NCBI GenBank assembly: GCA_034509735.1
Contig: JACGWO010000002.1
Span: forward strand, 42,487,702 to 42,551,701
DNA length: 64,000 nucleotides
Source: Sesamum alatum
Lineage: Eukaryota > Streptophyta > Magnoliopsida > Lamiales > Pedaliaceae
Reading direction: 5' to 3'
The stretch's first letter is position 1; the number at the start of each line of letters is the position of its first letter. The notes beneath the pieces are model-generated. The model did not search any database. It was given only the letters and a program-made list of their open reading frames with translations, and was not told the origin of the DNA. The position numbers and the translations under genes were made by a program. Positions 35,440-48,476 of the stretch are shown here, in pieces.

Positions 35440-35760
35440 AGGGCTGTAAATATTTCGAATAGAGTTGAATACATCATTGTTCAATCTTGTTTGAACCATT
35501 ATCAAGTTTGCAAAACTGTGTTTGAATTTGGGTTGATTCTTTTTGATCAAACATGAATCAAGCTCACATAATTTGATGTATTTAACTATATTTTATTATT
35601 TTTCCACTAATCGTCAAACTCAAACCAAGCTCGAAAGCTTACCAAATAAAAAATATTTGTTTGAATTTAGTTTGAATAAGATTAACCAATCAAATTCAAA
35701 CAAACTTTTATTAATCAATTTCAATCTAATATTGAATAATTGAATTTATTATTCAATCCT
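35440..35760 (+). repeat. hAT-like non-autonomous element relic
   Basis: The start AGGGCTGTAAATATTTCGAA followed by repeated 'caagctcga' and 'tttgaattt' type words is the familiar plant pattern 'TAGGGCTGTAAACGAGC...GAGCTCG'. The right end is not clear. A related relic in the opposite sense lies at about 52330-52660. Confidence 0.4.
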
Positions 35761-36012
35761 AATATAGAGTGTATTTGAATTATTAGATTATAATTAATGA
35801 GTGAGAGAAAATAGAAATGAGGAGGCGAGAGGCCACATGTCATGATTCAAGAAACCGCGTCAACTTCATATGAGAATAGAATTGAATTGACCCCACCGTT
35901 CATACCCACAGTCACACCCCCCAACCTGGCGCTGGCGATGTTCTGTTTATCATTGGACGCCAAGTCAGTGCTCGACAGCTTTTTTCGACACTTCCACTAA
36001 TATTTATGCCAA

Positions 36013-36112
36013 CTGCCCATAAATATATTCCTCTCTCTCTCTCTCTCTCTCTGTAAATAATCACCGCTTTTTCATCATTTCTCTCTCCCTCTCTCTCTCT
36101 CTGTAATCAGCC
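36013..36112 (+). promoter_or_regulatory. MOB1 proximal promoter and CT-rich leader
   Basis: A TATA-like CATAAATATATTCC at about 36018 is followed by two CT tracts and the leader just before the ATG at 36113. CT-rich leaders are common in plant housekeeping genes. Confidence 0.45.
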
Positions 36113-36669
36113 ATGAGTCTCTTCGGCCTTGGCAGGTGATTTCCTTAGAATGACTTTTCTTATGATTGTTATCTATTGTTGTATGATTGCTTTACGTCAG
36201 ATCTGTCTTTGCTTGTATTCGGTTTTTTATTTGTTGTGTTGATTTGATTTGTGTTGCCTTTTTTCTGGATTGTTGTCGTATGCGTTTGTGGATGGATATT
36301 CAATGTTTTTTGGTGGATTTTGATAGAGAACGAGGCGCCTGACGGAGAGAATCTAATGAAGGGTAGAAGGCGTGGTTATTTGTTGTTTGGTTGAGGCTAA
36401 ATTGATTTATGTTCCTCTGTATGGATTTGAGATTCTGAGTTTTTGATGGTATGAATTGCTTCGATTAGACTGATCGTTGGTTGCGATGAAATGGATTGAA
36501 GTACACTTAAATCATCTATTGTTTGAGTCGAAGTGATTGGTTTCTATAAGATGCAATTTGTCAACCCCGTCCGCACATTATGCTGTAGCTTTGTTGGCAT
36601 CTTTTAATTGTCAATCTCATTTGTTATCTTTTTTTATTTGCAAGTGCATGGCTATGCATGATTCACTCT

Positions 36670-36700
<31 letters not shown>

Positions 36701-39333
36701 AGAATCACACTGATTCATGCTAATATGATGTATGCTTGCCTTAGCCTGAGCCTGATCACCAATGTAGATCAAGTACAATTGGAGTTGGTTGAAATTGCGG
36801 TTCCATTGATATGAGTTGAGCATCTTATGAGTTCAAAATCCGCATCTCTCTTCATGTTGCGCTAAACATGACTGCTAGATTAGCCCTTAAACTTCTGCCC
36901 GTTTATCCTTTTAACAATCAAGTTAACTTTTCATACCCCTATTCAATAGCCCCTAAAAGTTCCAAAGAGCACAATGGCATTTGTAACTTAACTTTATCAT
37001 TGTCGAATTTGAGCTCTACATCTGCATCCATGGCTACTGGTTGATTCTCTGATGTGTCTTTCAAATACTATTGTTGAGTTCCTCCAAGTATGCACTTCTA
37101 AATTAAATGAGTTCTGGGAAATGTTTTGTTGAGTCAATCTAATAGTTTGTAATTTTTTTTATCTTCTATTTGTGAATAGGAATCAAAGAACATTCCGCCC
37201 CAAGAAAAGTGCCCCATCAGGCAGTAAGGTGAATCTCTTTGCTAACAACATATGTGGCTCCCTGTCTTAGTCGATCTGATTTTCATTTCAAGTTTTACAA
37301 TAGCTATGTTGTAGCGAACTTCAGCTTGATGAATGACAATGACTCATTTACTTTCTAAAGAATACTATATCAGTAGTATGTGGTTTTCCTGGCATGAGCA
37401 GACATTGGTAGAAAATTCTGCCAGGTTTTGATATCGAGCAGCCTCAAGTTTTGATTCTTAAACTTTTCAATTTTTTATGATCCACTCTTACATGTTAAAC
37501 TATAATTTTAGCTTCACTTACCCTAGATAATGATGCAAAACTAAGAGGGGAAACGTGGTTTTGAGTGGTTAAATACGAATTTCATGTTTCATGTTTTCTT
37601 TTAATAATGTCGTTGGATATTGGAAATCGAAGAAATACTTTTATATTCCTTGTTAATTATCTTTATTATTCATATTCCATCTCTCTTACCTTTTAAGCGC
37701 TTATTCATTATGATCATATGTTGCAGGGGGCACAGCTGAGAAAGCATATCGATGCCACTTTAGGTAGTGGGAACTTGAGAGAAGCTGTAAGGCTACCTCC
37801 TGGGGAGGATATCAATGAATGGCTTGCCGTCAACAGTACTCTCTCTCTCTAATATATATATACCCTTATGGATTATATACGATATGATGCTATGAGTAGC
37901 TTTTATACGTCTTTTCATATAGTCAGTCCTCAGTGACATCTAGGGATGCATAAATCAATACATCATAACTATTTGATGTCAACAGGACTGATGCATACGT
38001 GTATTAGTTTCATTCCCGTTCTCTGCTCATCTGCTACTCATGGCTTCTATCTGAGGATCAAAATTGAAAAAGCTGCTTTATGTTTAATTTTCAGCTGTAG
38101 ATTTCTTCAACCAGGTGAATCTTCTCTATGGCACCCTCACAGAGTTCTGTACGCCAGAGAACTGCCCAACAATGTCTGCCGGCCCTAAGTATGTCAGTCT
38201 GATATAATTTTCTTTGGTTTATGGTTTGAAAACAACCAGAGCATGGATTCAAGTTAGAAGCTAGAAAGGAGAAAGTATTGACAACTTAAACAGTTAAACT
38301 GGACGCCAGTGCAAATATATAGTGGATAATCTATAAGTAGTTCCCAATTCCTTTTCTTGATGACTGTGACTTTCCTCTACCTCATTCTATGGCAACTTGC
38401 ACCAGTTCTAGCTATCTCATACAGTATTGCTGCGCCAAATACTATTCCTATTCACTTTATGAGCACCACCAAATCACTTATGTAGCCAAGAAATGAATAA
38501 CATGAACATAGAAATCCTCACCTGATGATAAATGTTTTGCAGGTATGAGTACAGATGGGCAGATGGGGTGCAAATTAAGAAACCTATTGAAGTTTCAGCT
38601 CCTAAATATGTTGAATATTTGATGGACTGGATTGAGACCCAGTTGGATGATGAGTCCATATTTCCCCAAAGGCTTGGTAATGATTCTGTCTAATTCAGTT
38701 TAACCATGTTGCTCAGTTGGATCACTTTAAACCTACAATTTTCCAAGGGAAAAATCTTTCTAAACTAGCTTCCTGTGTTTGTAATGCATAACCATCAACC
38801 AGTTGTTGAAATAGAGCTTTTTACGTTGATAATATTTGTCTTTACTCATTAACGAATTTTCTTGTTCTGTTTTTAATTCGCATATAATACTGACAAAAGA
38901 CTATTTGTAGGCGCACCATTTCCTTCTAATTTCAGGGAAGTTGTGAAGACTATATTCAAACGTCTATTCCGTGTATATGCACATATATACCATTCTCATT
39001 TTCAGAAGATTGTGAGTCTTAAGGAGGAGGCCCACCTAAACACCTGCTTCAAGCATTTTATACTGTTTACATGTGTAAGTTTTCTGATCCTTGGGGTTTA
39101 GAAGTCATAATCATTTCATAATGCCATCGTCTTACCTGATCTCAAGCTGCGCATAGGACCATAGACCTATTTAACCATCGGTGGTTCATCCCATTATTGA
39201 CTCATGAAAACAGATCACAATGCTGTTCAGTAACTGAAAATGCTTAAATTTTATCGTGCAGGAATTTTCGCTGATTGACAAGAAGGAACTCGCTCCACTT
39301 CAAGAGCTCATAGAATCGATCGTCCCTTACTAA
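36113..39333 (+). CDS. MOB1: MOB kinase activator-like 1 (7 exons)
   Basis: Exons: 36113-36135, 37180-37228, 37727-37835, 38095-38188, 38543-38676, 38911-39074, 39262-39333. All introns are GT-AG, phases close, and the protein is 214 aa, the standard MOB1 length. It starts [20 protein letters not shown] and ends [15 protein letters not shown]. The zinc ligands known for MOB1 are present at their usual positions: C79 and C84 (EFCTPENC) and H161 and H166 (YAHIYHSHF). MOB1 binds and activates NDR/LATS-type kinases in the Hippo/MEN pathway. In plants it acts in cell proliferation, auxin-linked development and sporogenesis. There are no signs of decay. A (GA)n microsatellite lies in intron 1 at about 36670-36697. 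Confidence 0.96.
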
Positions 39334-39699
39334 ACTTGCTTCACGTTCGCCGATTCAACTCATCTTATGTAGAGATCAAATAAGTGTTTGCTTAAAATTC
39401 CCAGTACCGATCTTAGTATTAGTGTGATGTTGCAGTTACTGTACCATCTGTTGTGACAAAAGCTCAGCTGCTGGTGTTCTTGATACGATGAAAACGACCT
39501 GTTCAGATTATATCAGTGCCAAGACAAGTTTGTATGTATTTATGTCTTCATGTCTTTGATGATGAGAGGGAGAATTAGAATCACTAATTCGTGGATATGT
39601 ACAAGCAGTTTCTCATGAATCAGTTCTTTCCATGTATTATTCATACTCTTTTCTTCTATAAAATAATATTAGAAAATTCTATCTTATGCCTATATCTAT

Positions 39700-40230
39700 A
39701 TTTTCTTCATTATAGATTCTTCGGAATATACTTTTACAAATTTTAGTTATCACATCAACAGCGAGAAAATATTAACAATATATAAAAAAAAAAAACATAT
39801 AATAATAGAAAATTGTTATTTGACACTGATAATAATTCAAACTGTACATATGAAGATGCTTAAGGTAGAAATTATCTTCCCAGAAAAACTCAAAACATGT
39901 ATTTTATTTTTTCATAATTCATTTCTCCAAAATATAATTCCAAAAAGATATCTCTCTCTATATATGTTTATTATAGATTATTCAAAATATACATTTTACA
40001 AATTTTAGTTATTACATCAATAACGACTTAAATTAAATTGATTTAAACAAAAACATATAAGTAATTTTCTACCAACATTTGTAATTTATTGATAAAATTA
40101 TAAATATTAAGTTGTTTTTCAAAAGCTTAAATTTTAGTTTTCTTTCACATTTTTATTTTTATTGTTATTTTCAAACACTTTTCAACTTTTACTATAATTG
40201 CTCTTACAATTTATTTCATAATTTATTTTT
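39700..40230 (+). repeat. Two direct copies of about 260 bp downstream of MOB1
   Basis: ATTATAGATTCTTCGGAATA at 39709 and ATTATAGATTATTCAAAATA at 39970 begin stretches that stay similar (TACA-TTTTACAAATTTTAGTTAT-ACATCAA) for about 60 bp, then share 'aaaaacatataa-taa'. The spacing is 261 bp. This is a decayed tandem duplication; source unknown. Confidence 0.5.
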
Positions 40231-41751
40231 ATCACAAAAATAAAAATTATTACAAATTCCTCTCTAAAATATTATACTGACAGGAGAAATACAAAGCACC
40301 AATCCAAAAGAATCCATTTGCTCCCAACAATGAGAAAAGTCCCAAACAATCCAAGGGTTCACGTGTTTTTAAGCGGGTCGGATCGCACCCGACCTGCTTG
40401 GCCCACCTCACGAACCATTGATCTATAACTCATCCGATGGTTATTTTACTGACATCTGGTCTATACGGATTCTAACACATAAGTTTCTATAATTACATAA
40501 AGGGTCCATCACACATATATGCATTTATTACTATAAAATCACACTATGTACCAAAATTGCATTGTGCGACACTTATAACCTCAAACCCTAAATTGATTTA
40601 AAATTCAAAAGATTTTAGTTAAAAACAATATTAGCTAATCTATTGTTTTGTGTACAAATTCACTATACAGTTGAGATATTCATCGAAACTCATATTTTAA
40701 ATTATTATCAAATCATTATTAGATCATCATCAGATTGACTCAAAATTATCGAGTACCTCGACCCGAATTATACACGTACAAAGAAGACATAAGTTGATGA
40801 CACACTTTTCTCCTCTAAGCCAAAATTTGATCTTTTTGTTTGTTGATACAAAGTATTTGTTGGATTTTTGCTTCCCACATTGGAATCTCAAAAACTTAAG
40901 GACAAAGGTTGCATACTGTGGTCATCATACTATCACATGAGGTGTAACATCATTGGACCACCACCACCACACCCACAATCCCATAATTTCTTTCACCCCT
41001 CCAAACAACCCCAACCCCAACCCCCAACCCCACCCAATCCCATGTTGCCCCCCCACCGCCCCTCCCCTTGCTCCCTCTAATCTCAGCACACACAAAAACC
41101 ACTATAATCTCCTCATTAGATATCTTCTAAGATCAAAACACCCCTCCAAGAATTTTCCCTTGTCCAAGAAAATGCCACCATAATTGTACTTGTAAGTTGC
41201 AACTCACCAGCTCTCATTTCCATTAGTTTCAGATTGTCACAGTGTTCCAGTGTACTTAATAAAAATCCCAACTTTTTTCATTTTTCCTTCACCAGCATTT
41301 AACCCCTCTCCTCTCTTCTCTCTCAGGTCTACCTTCTATGTTTGGCCAAACCCTAGATCTGTCCCCCCTTTAGGTGAATACCACTCTGTCCTTCTCTTGC
41401 ATACACACTGCAAGTGTGTCTCCGTGTTTGGTGTATTTTTGTGACTTTTTTTTTTCTTTTAATATGTGGGAGCTGCTTTTGTGGGGAGTGAGGGAAGTTG
41501 CATCTTGATGCAAGCCCCTTTCCCCATCCCAGAAAAAAGAAAGAAAGAAACAACCTGGGTTCTAAGAAAGTAGTTTCTTTGCATGTATATATGTGTTTCT
41601 TGTAGTGTATTTGCTGACTGTAGTTATGCTGATTGTGGATGCAGATTCTGTGGGAAGTGGAAGGAGGACTAGATAATACTGAATTGATTTGGGTTTGGAA
41701 TTAGAGAGGGAAGATAAAAGGAAAAGGAAGAGTAGAATTAAGAGAGGAAAG
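40231..41751 (+). promoter_or_regulatory. GRF upstream region: promoter and 5' leader
   Basis: No gene was recognised in this 1.5 kb. The C-rich stretch at 40955-41080 (CACCACCACCACACCC and similar) and the CT-rich run near 41300-41330 belong to the upstream or leader region of the GRF gene. A leader intron ending near 41640 (GGATGCAG|ATTCTG) is possible. Confidence 0.35.
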
Positions 41752-44700
41752 ATGAGTGGGACAGCTTCGACATCGGTGGCCGTGGGGGTGGGGATAGGGG
41801 GAGGAGGGGAGATGGGCTATGGGGGGTATAGGGCACCATTCACAGCAGTGCAGTGGCAGGAGCTGGAGCACCAAGCGATGATATACAAATACCTGGTGGC
41901 TGGCTTGCCAGTCCCACCGGACCTGGTTATGCCAATTCGTCGCAGCTTTGAGGCGCTTTCTGCCCGTTTCTTCCATCATCCTTCTTGTAATCATCTCATT
42001 CTCTTACTGTCTACAAGTGTATGTTCAAACTCACGCAACGGGCACTCATATGAATATGCGTATATGCTATGAGATGCTACTAATTGATGTATTAAGGATA
42101 GCAGAGAATCTTAATTGAAACTGTGACTAGAAGCCAATTGGTGAATGATAGTTTCTTTTGAAACTTGGAGCCCTGCCTATGATTATGGTCATTGGTGATG
42201 CCACGGGTCATCTTAACAGAGCTTTTGTAAACTGCTTGCTAGAAAGTGCTGATATAGAATCTATGTTCATATGCTGTTGACTGCTAGTTGTAATTTGTAA
42301 ATGATGCTATAGATGACTTATCTGTTTCTAAGTTGGGGGACCAGAGCTCCATGCTTAAAGCACAATATGAAGATTGTAAAACATTTTTTCTTTTATGACT
42401 TACTAATGAGAAAAATTGAAAAATAATGAGACTAATTAGAAGGATCTACTGGTTTCTGGGGAATCGACTTGCTAGCTTGAATTTGGACAAGTTTGTTTGA
42501 AGATTGATTTCTCCTGTGGTAGCATTTGAGACATTAAATTCTGGGAGTTTATTTAGTAAGAAAGAAATATTGAAGGTGTTCGATAAATGCGCGACATGTG
42601 ATTGAGAATTGGTAATATTTGCTTGTGCTTGTAATTTTCTGAAATAAAAACTACGTGGGACCCTAAATTGGCTATTCATCATGCAGTGGGCTACTGTTCC
42701 TATTATGGGAAGAAATTTGATCCTGAGCCTGGGAGATGCCGGAGGACAGATGGAAAGAAGTGGAGGTGCTCTAAAGACGCACATCCAGACTCCAAATATT
42801 GCGAGCGGCACATGCACCGTGGTCGCAACCGTTCAAGAAAGCCTGTGGAATCCCAATCTACTTCGCAGCCCATGTCAACTGCGATGTCGCACATATCTAG
42901 TGGGTGCGGTAGTAACAGTGGAAGCTTCCAAGTCAGTAGCAGTGGAAGCTTTCAGAACATGCCGTTGTATTCTGTTGTTAATTCAGAAGGATCATCTTTT
43001 GGGAGCAATGTGACAAAGCTGCAGATGGAACCTATCTCCTATGGGATTGATAACAAGGAATTCAGGTACTTTTGTTGAAGCTTAGTCAATTCTCCTACTG
43101 GTCCACAGAACATGCTCCTAGTGGCAAGGGAACTATTAAAATGGAAAAATAGTATTTTGGAAATTGTAAGAAAAGTTTCCCAGATTCCTTTTGATCTCCC
43201 TCGACAAGTAAAATCCAAAGTAGGCAAAGAAAAGATCTCCTTTTGTGTTTGTTGTTTTCAAGTAATACAGAAGATGATAGGATTAAAAAGTTTTCATTGC
43301 TTCAGACATTTAAGAAACTAAGTAACTACTTACTAAGTATGCCAATTTCTACCGAAGGATGTGATGTGCTATTGCACTTACTTTTGATACACAAAACTAA
43401 TCCAATTATTCAAGTTTCTTCCCTGTCTTGCAAATAAAGATGAATCAGGATTTGGTTTGAACCTTTTTTCTCAGATAAAATGCAAGGTTGGGGGAAAGCC
43501 CCTCTATTTCCTTATGTTTGTGTAACTGTCTGACTTCTTTCGTTCTTTAAAATTTTTGAGTCTCAGACAATAAGAGAAAAAATCAAGACTTATGTTCCTG
43601 CATTCATGGGAATAAAGTGAGTTATAGTATATCATCCATTTGTCTTTACAAATTCATTCGGACTATTAAAAAGAAGAATTGTTCCAGGTTGTCCTTAACC
43701 ACCTAAATTTACCATGGTTAAGGTACTACTCCCATCTTTGATCTTCCTCTTTCAGCTATTCCCGGAAATTAATTTCCCTGATATTGTTCTCTTTCCTTTC
43801 ATCTTGACATTGATTATTAACACCCCCCTAGGAAACTATACTTGTTTCCATAAGTGACCTGCTGGCGCTTTAAATCATTTTTAGCCTTTTGTCTTTCTTT
43901 TTGACGTCATAAGCCTATAATGTCCATGCTCTGGATGGAAACAAGACGGGCCTCTTCAGCAGCTTCCATTAGTGTGCTGTCTAATTGTGAAGTCCTAAGA
44001 GCTCAAGGGTACTAATTACAACATATGATTACCTTATATCTTCTAGTACCAAGTAACAAATCTGGTCCAATTCCTCTTTTGCAGTCCTATTCCAGCACGT
44101 GTCTGAACTCCTAAAATGTACAAAATGTTAAAATTTGGATGAATTTACTTTATATTCTGACTGATCTATTATTAACTTCATGCCAACTTCTTTCACTATG
44201 AAAGAACGAAAATTCTGTGTTCTCCCACCTCGTTCCAAACTAGAGAAGAAACACTAGGCAATTATAAATTTTATCTTTATATATTCAGATATGTTTCTTA
44301 TGCTGACTAAGTTTTTGATTTCTGCCCGACAAGCAATGTGAGCAGCCAGGTAAGCATCAAAGCTTCACATGTTACATCAGTGGCTACTTTTTTCCATGTC
44401 TCTCCGCTTAAAATAGCACCACTTGTTATTTGTCTCTAAATTTTAGCATACTTTCACGGTCTGCAATGATTGTATCAGATTCATTGTTAGAAAGCTCGGA
44501 CTTGATTGAGGACTGGTGCAATATGTCTTCTTTTTTCTCCTCCTCTTTCTAATATTACTTTAAGCAGACTGGTGGATAGGTTGACTGCCAATGCTTCCAA
44601 ACTTCGCTTGAAAACTAGATATGCAACAGCAATCATATCATTGTTTAAGTGGGTAGTTTTTGTGGAATTAATTGTGGAGAAGGCACCAATTGGAAGATGG

Positions 44701-47134
44701 ATTCAAATTGTATGAGAACCAACATTACGGTCACTCTTGCTGTGCACCCCCTGTTTCTATAGCATCCAATTTTTGTAGCTTTTATGGTCATTACCAGGGG
44801 TACATGCCAAACCATCTTTTCTGAATGCCACCTTATTCCACCAGCTTATGTTTTAAATGGAGCATAGTTCTTGGAGTCGGAAAGTTACAAGATTCAAGGA
44901 GCATCTTTAATTCTTTCATACAAGACTAGGTACATGTGTCAAGTTCGATATTCTAAACCAGACAAGTGTCTTGATTGTTATATATTATTTGGAACTTCGA
45001 TCAAAACTTGACCCCTCAAAATATTCTTCATTAAGCTATTAGTTTCCCCGACATTGTTAGCTTTATCTGAGTTGGATTGTTTTGGATAGTGGATTTGAAA
45101 CTTTGTCTTGGTGGTGGGATTCTTAGCATTATTTGCTGTACATGTATACTTAAGGTTCAACATTCACTGTTGTGAATCATGATCCTCTCTGAGGTGATGT
45201 TTTATCCAGATTGTAAAATTCTAGATTTTCTGTGGCTTGTATGATATGAAAAACAACATTTAATGCTATTAGTGTTAGTGTTACTTAATGAAGTGTTACA
45301 ATGCTTCTTCAGACATGTTATCCACTTGAGTATAGTTTCATTCACACGTTTCAGACACCTATCTAATTTATTGATACATTGCCCGTGACCAAGTTTGATT
45401 GCCGCTTATATAACCAGTCAATTGTCTGCCTTATGTCTACGTTGCCTTAGTTTATGTCTCGTAAAGTATGTCAAGTCTCATTGGTTGGTTTGTTCGAGTT
45501 ATGCTTGAGTTATAGTTCTATGTGTTACACTTTCAACTTTGAATGTAAACTTGTTTGGTGTGGGAGTTGATGTTGGGGTCGACTGGTGATGGTCTCTTTC
45601 GCAACATGGTTCTTCCTTCCAATGTCTTGTACTTTCTTCATTTAGACAAAGAAAGCAAGTTTAGTGCATGTCGGTGCAAGAGATGCAAAAAGGTATTTTA
45701 GTTAAACGGTAGAGGATGAATAATATAGAACAAAGCAAGGAGATGCATTCAAAAAGTAAGCTTTCCTTGAAGAACGAAGAGATGCTGCTTACTAAATGAC
45801 TTTACATATGAAATGGTGAAGAATAAAAGTAAAATGCCAAGTGGAACTATAAAATTGGTTTTGGTCGTCGTCTGGTCCACACCAGGTGAAAATTGCTGGG
45901 GCATTTATTGTCTATATTCCTTGCAGCTGTGTCCTACCAGATATCACTTGCCTTTTGAAGTTAATAGATTCCACGGTCCCCATTTCTTTGTTGCACAAGT
46001 CATACAATTTTGTTCCCAACAGGTCAATTTTCACCTCTGACTTCTGTGTCTAGTGCCGTACAGAGACATTTGGTGGATTATTGACATGTATTGAGGTAGG
46101 TACCTCAAGTCGAAAACCAGTTGGGAGATGACTAGAACTAAACCAGTTAATATTTGATGATTATGAATGCAAGACAATTTATGGTAGTCGCATTTTAGAA
46201 ACTGTATTGACTGAAAACTTGTCGTTTTTCTTTTGTGGGCATCTAACGGTTTCTTGAGACGCAGGTAAGGTTTTTGGCTTCTGAGTTCAGAAGATTAAAT
46301 ACTTTTTACGCTAATTGCTAGAATTTGATCTTTGCGTCAATGGATGAGAATGTGGTCTCTCTTGATATCCAACTGAAAGTCATTTTACAGGTATGTTCAT
46401 GGACTAACTCCTGATGCTGATGACCACAGTTTCTCTCCGGAGGTTTCTGGAAGTGTGGGAAGTCTGGGTCTAGGCTCTTGTGCAGGAACCGGCTCATGGC
46501 GACTCATGCCGTCTCAAGTCTCCTCGAGTTCCCTCTTAAAGCAGAAATCTGATTCCGTGTTGCTGGGCCCTTCTTCTACTCAACAAAATATACCTCGTGC
46601 TTTTGAGCCCATGACTACTACTGTCTCAAAACAGCGGCAGCAGCACTGCTTTTTGGGGAATGAGATTGGTTCGCCAGGTGCCGTAAAGCAGGAGCAACAT
46701 CCGGTGCATCCATTCTTTAGCGAGTGGCCCACAACTAAAGAATCATGGTCCACCCTGGATGACGATGATGGGTCCAACAAAAACGTTTTCTCCTCGACCC
46801 AGCTCTCCATCTCAATTCCGAGGGCATCGTCTGACTTTTCTTCAAGAGCTGCTTATTCCCAAAATGGTGAGTTAAGCTAGGTGGAAAATTCTTGTCAAGA
46901 CCAAGCTTGGCCATATGCATCCAATTTCATAACAATGTTATCACACTTGTCATGTGATTGGTCACCCTCTTTGTACGCCACTGCCACTCCCATCATGCAG
47001 CAAGTTTAATTCACACACCTGACATGTTTGGTCTGAAACATTTGCGAGCCCTAGAATACCCATCATAGCTTGAAATTACTAAAATTCCGAGTACTAACTG
47101 ATATTTTTGTATTTATTGACGCACAGATGCTTGA
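41752..47134 (+). CDS. GRF: Growth-regulating factor (GRF), QLQ-WRC transcription factor
   Basis: Exons 41752-41986, 42687-43065, 46391-46866 and a probable tiny last exon 47127-47134 give 365 aa. Reading through at 46867 would instead end at TAG 46880 (GELS), but the G|GTGAGTT donor is strong. The QLQ domain is residues 29-65 ([20 protein letters not shown]); it binds GIF coactivators. The WRC domain has its zinc-binding C96, C106, C117 and H120 in the canonical C-x9-C-x10-C-x2-H spacing and a basic nuclear signal. The C-terminal half is Ser/Gln-rich with a TQL motif ([11 protein letters not shown]). GRFs control cell proliferation in growing organs. A miR396 site lies in the WRC coding sequence. 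Intron 2 is unusually long (3.3 kb). The exact GRF number cannot be assigned. Confidence 0.94.
42829..42850 (+). promoter_or_regulatory. miR396 target site in the GRF mRNA
   Basis: The 22 bases in the WRC-coding segment, containing GTTCAAGAAAGCCTGTGG, match the conserved miR396 complementary site of plant GRFs. They encode RSRKPVE. In GRFs pairing usually leaves a single bulge and causes mRNA cleavage, limiting expression to young tissue. Confidence 0.92.
43066..46390 (+). other. Long second intron of the GRF gene
   Basis: This 3.3-kb intron contains no recognisable gene, RNA or structured transposon. Short open frames are random. Confidence 0.6.
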
Positions 47135-47617
47135 GGGGAAGATGCTTAGAACAATAAAACCAATCAGGTGGCCGCGGCCTGGCCTTGCTGATTGACGGCA
47201 CGGCGTAGTTCGTGGACGTATGTTGTTGTTATGAAGTTCATGTAACCGTATCAGTTGTCGACTTTGAATGTTTTTAACTCTGTCATTGGTATTCAGCATT
47301 CTCTTTAAGTGAACTCTGTATGTTGTAAAGTCAGATTCCTCCTCAACTTAAGCACCTTTGAATAAGTGTATTGTATTAGTCTTTGCCCTTAGAGCTAACG
47401 CCTTCGGTTTTTCTTATAACTATTGCTCCTAATAAAGCAAAGAATTTGTGAATATTCCATTCGTCTTCGATGATATTCATCTCCATAGCTCGTCTTGTCA
47501 AAGTTCGTGCTAATTTCTTGGTGATTGTTGGCGGTGGTGTCGTTTGATCCTTCTTCCTTTCACCGTTTTGAATGCATCTACGTGTGTTTTGTGTGGAGTT
47601 CATTGCTATGTTTACGA

Positions 47618-47826
47618 TAGGTTCGCTTGTGATGTACTAGTCGGGTCTCTGCAAACTAGGCATGTACTAGTCGGGTCTCTGCAAACTAGGCCCGGACAAG
47701 AACTTTTGCCTGTGTACTAGTTGGGTCCAATCAAATCAGGACAGGTTCGCTTGTGATGTACTAGTCGGGTCAGGCCCGGACAAGAACTTTTGCTTGTGTA
47801 CTAGTCGGGTCCAATCAAATCAGGTT
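47618..47826 (+). repeat. Compound tandem repeat
   Basis: A 30-bp unit (TGTACTAGTCGGGTCTCTGC...AACTAGG) is present twice in a row at about 47633-47692. A longer unit of about 120 bp, starting AGGTTCGCTTGTGATGTACTAGTCGGGTC and including GGCCCGGACAAGAACTTTTGC and GGGTCCAATCAAATCAGG, is then repeated (second copy from 47740). GC content is above that of the flanks. No coding potential. Confidence 0.75.
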
Positions 47827-47849
47827 AGGACAACGTGTATATCTAATTT

Positions 47850-48325
47850 TGTAAAAGTTTTCGTCTAACTTGGAATACGTTTTATATTGAATTGTGGCGT
47901 TAAATTAATATATTTTCAATGAAAATATGTATAAATAAGTAGTTTTTATTTTAATTACTATTTTAAAATTTTAAAATTAAAAATAAAAACACGAACAAAC
48001 GGGCAGACGTGTTTGAGGGTTTTTCTCATCTATAGTTTCTTGGAGTTTTAGTGCAATCAATTAGTGCTGGCATCAAACAATCTGGATATTCGTTCTTAGG
48101 CAGCATCAAAATTTTAGAATTTGTTTTCATTTTCAATTTTTGAAACGGTAGTTAAAGTGAAAATATGTCTGTTTATACGTATTATAAAAAAAAAAATCAA
48201 TTTGCTATTATAATTCAATACAAAACATAATTGTATTAGTTAATCTAAATATATAATTATTTTTAAATAAAAATTTATATAAAATTAGAAGTGCATATGT
48301 TTCATAAAAATGTACAAACAGGCTG
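47850..48325. repeat. Two inverted relatives of the MITE in the EDR2 intron
   Basis: 47850-48005 contains 'ttttatattgaattgtggcg...aatatattttcaatgaaaatat', close to 16430-16500. 48110-48325 holds the same words on the opposite strand. Together they look like two nearby insertions or one rearranged element. Confidence 0.45.
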
Positions 48326-48444
48326 AATGATCACATTTGGTTTAATCGAATGTGTGATTAATGATTTCATACGGACAATGATGATCATACTAAGCTTTCA
48401 AATTCCGTGATGATTCCCATCATCCCACGACTTTTAGCGAACTT

Positions 48445-48445
<1 letters not shown>

Positions 48446-48476
<31 letters not shown>

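Noticed and set aside
41689..41751. N-terminal extension of the GRF protein
   Set aside because: The extension starts with TTG; the ATG at 41752 gives the normal short Gly-rich lead into the QLQ domain.
47618..47826. CRISPR array
   Set aside because: Repeats are adjoining and nested rather than separated by unique spacers, and the genome is a plant.
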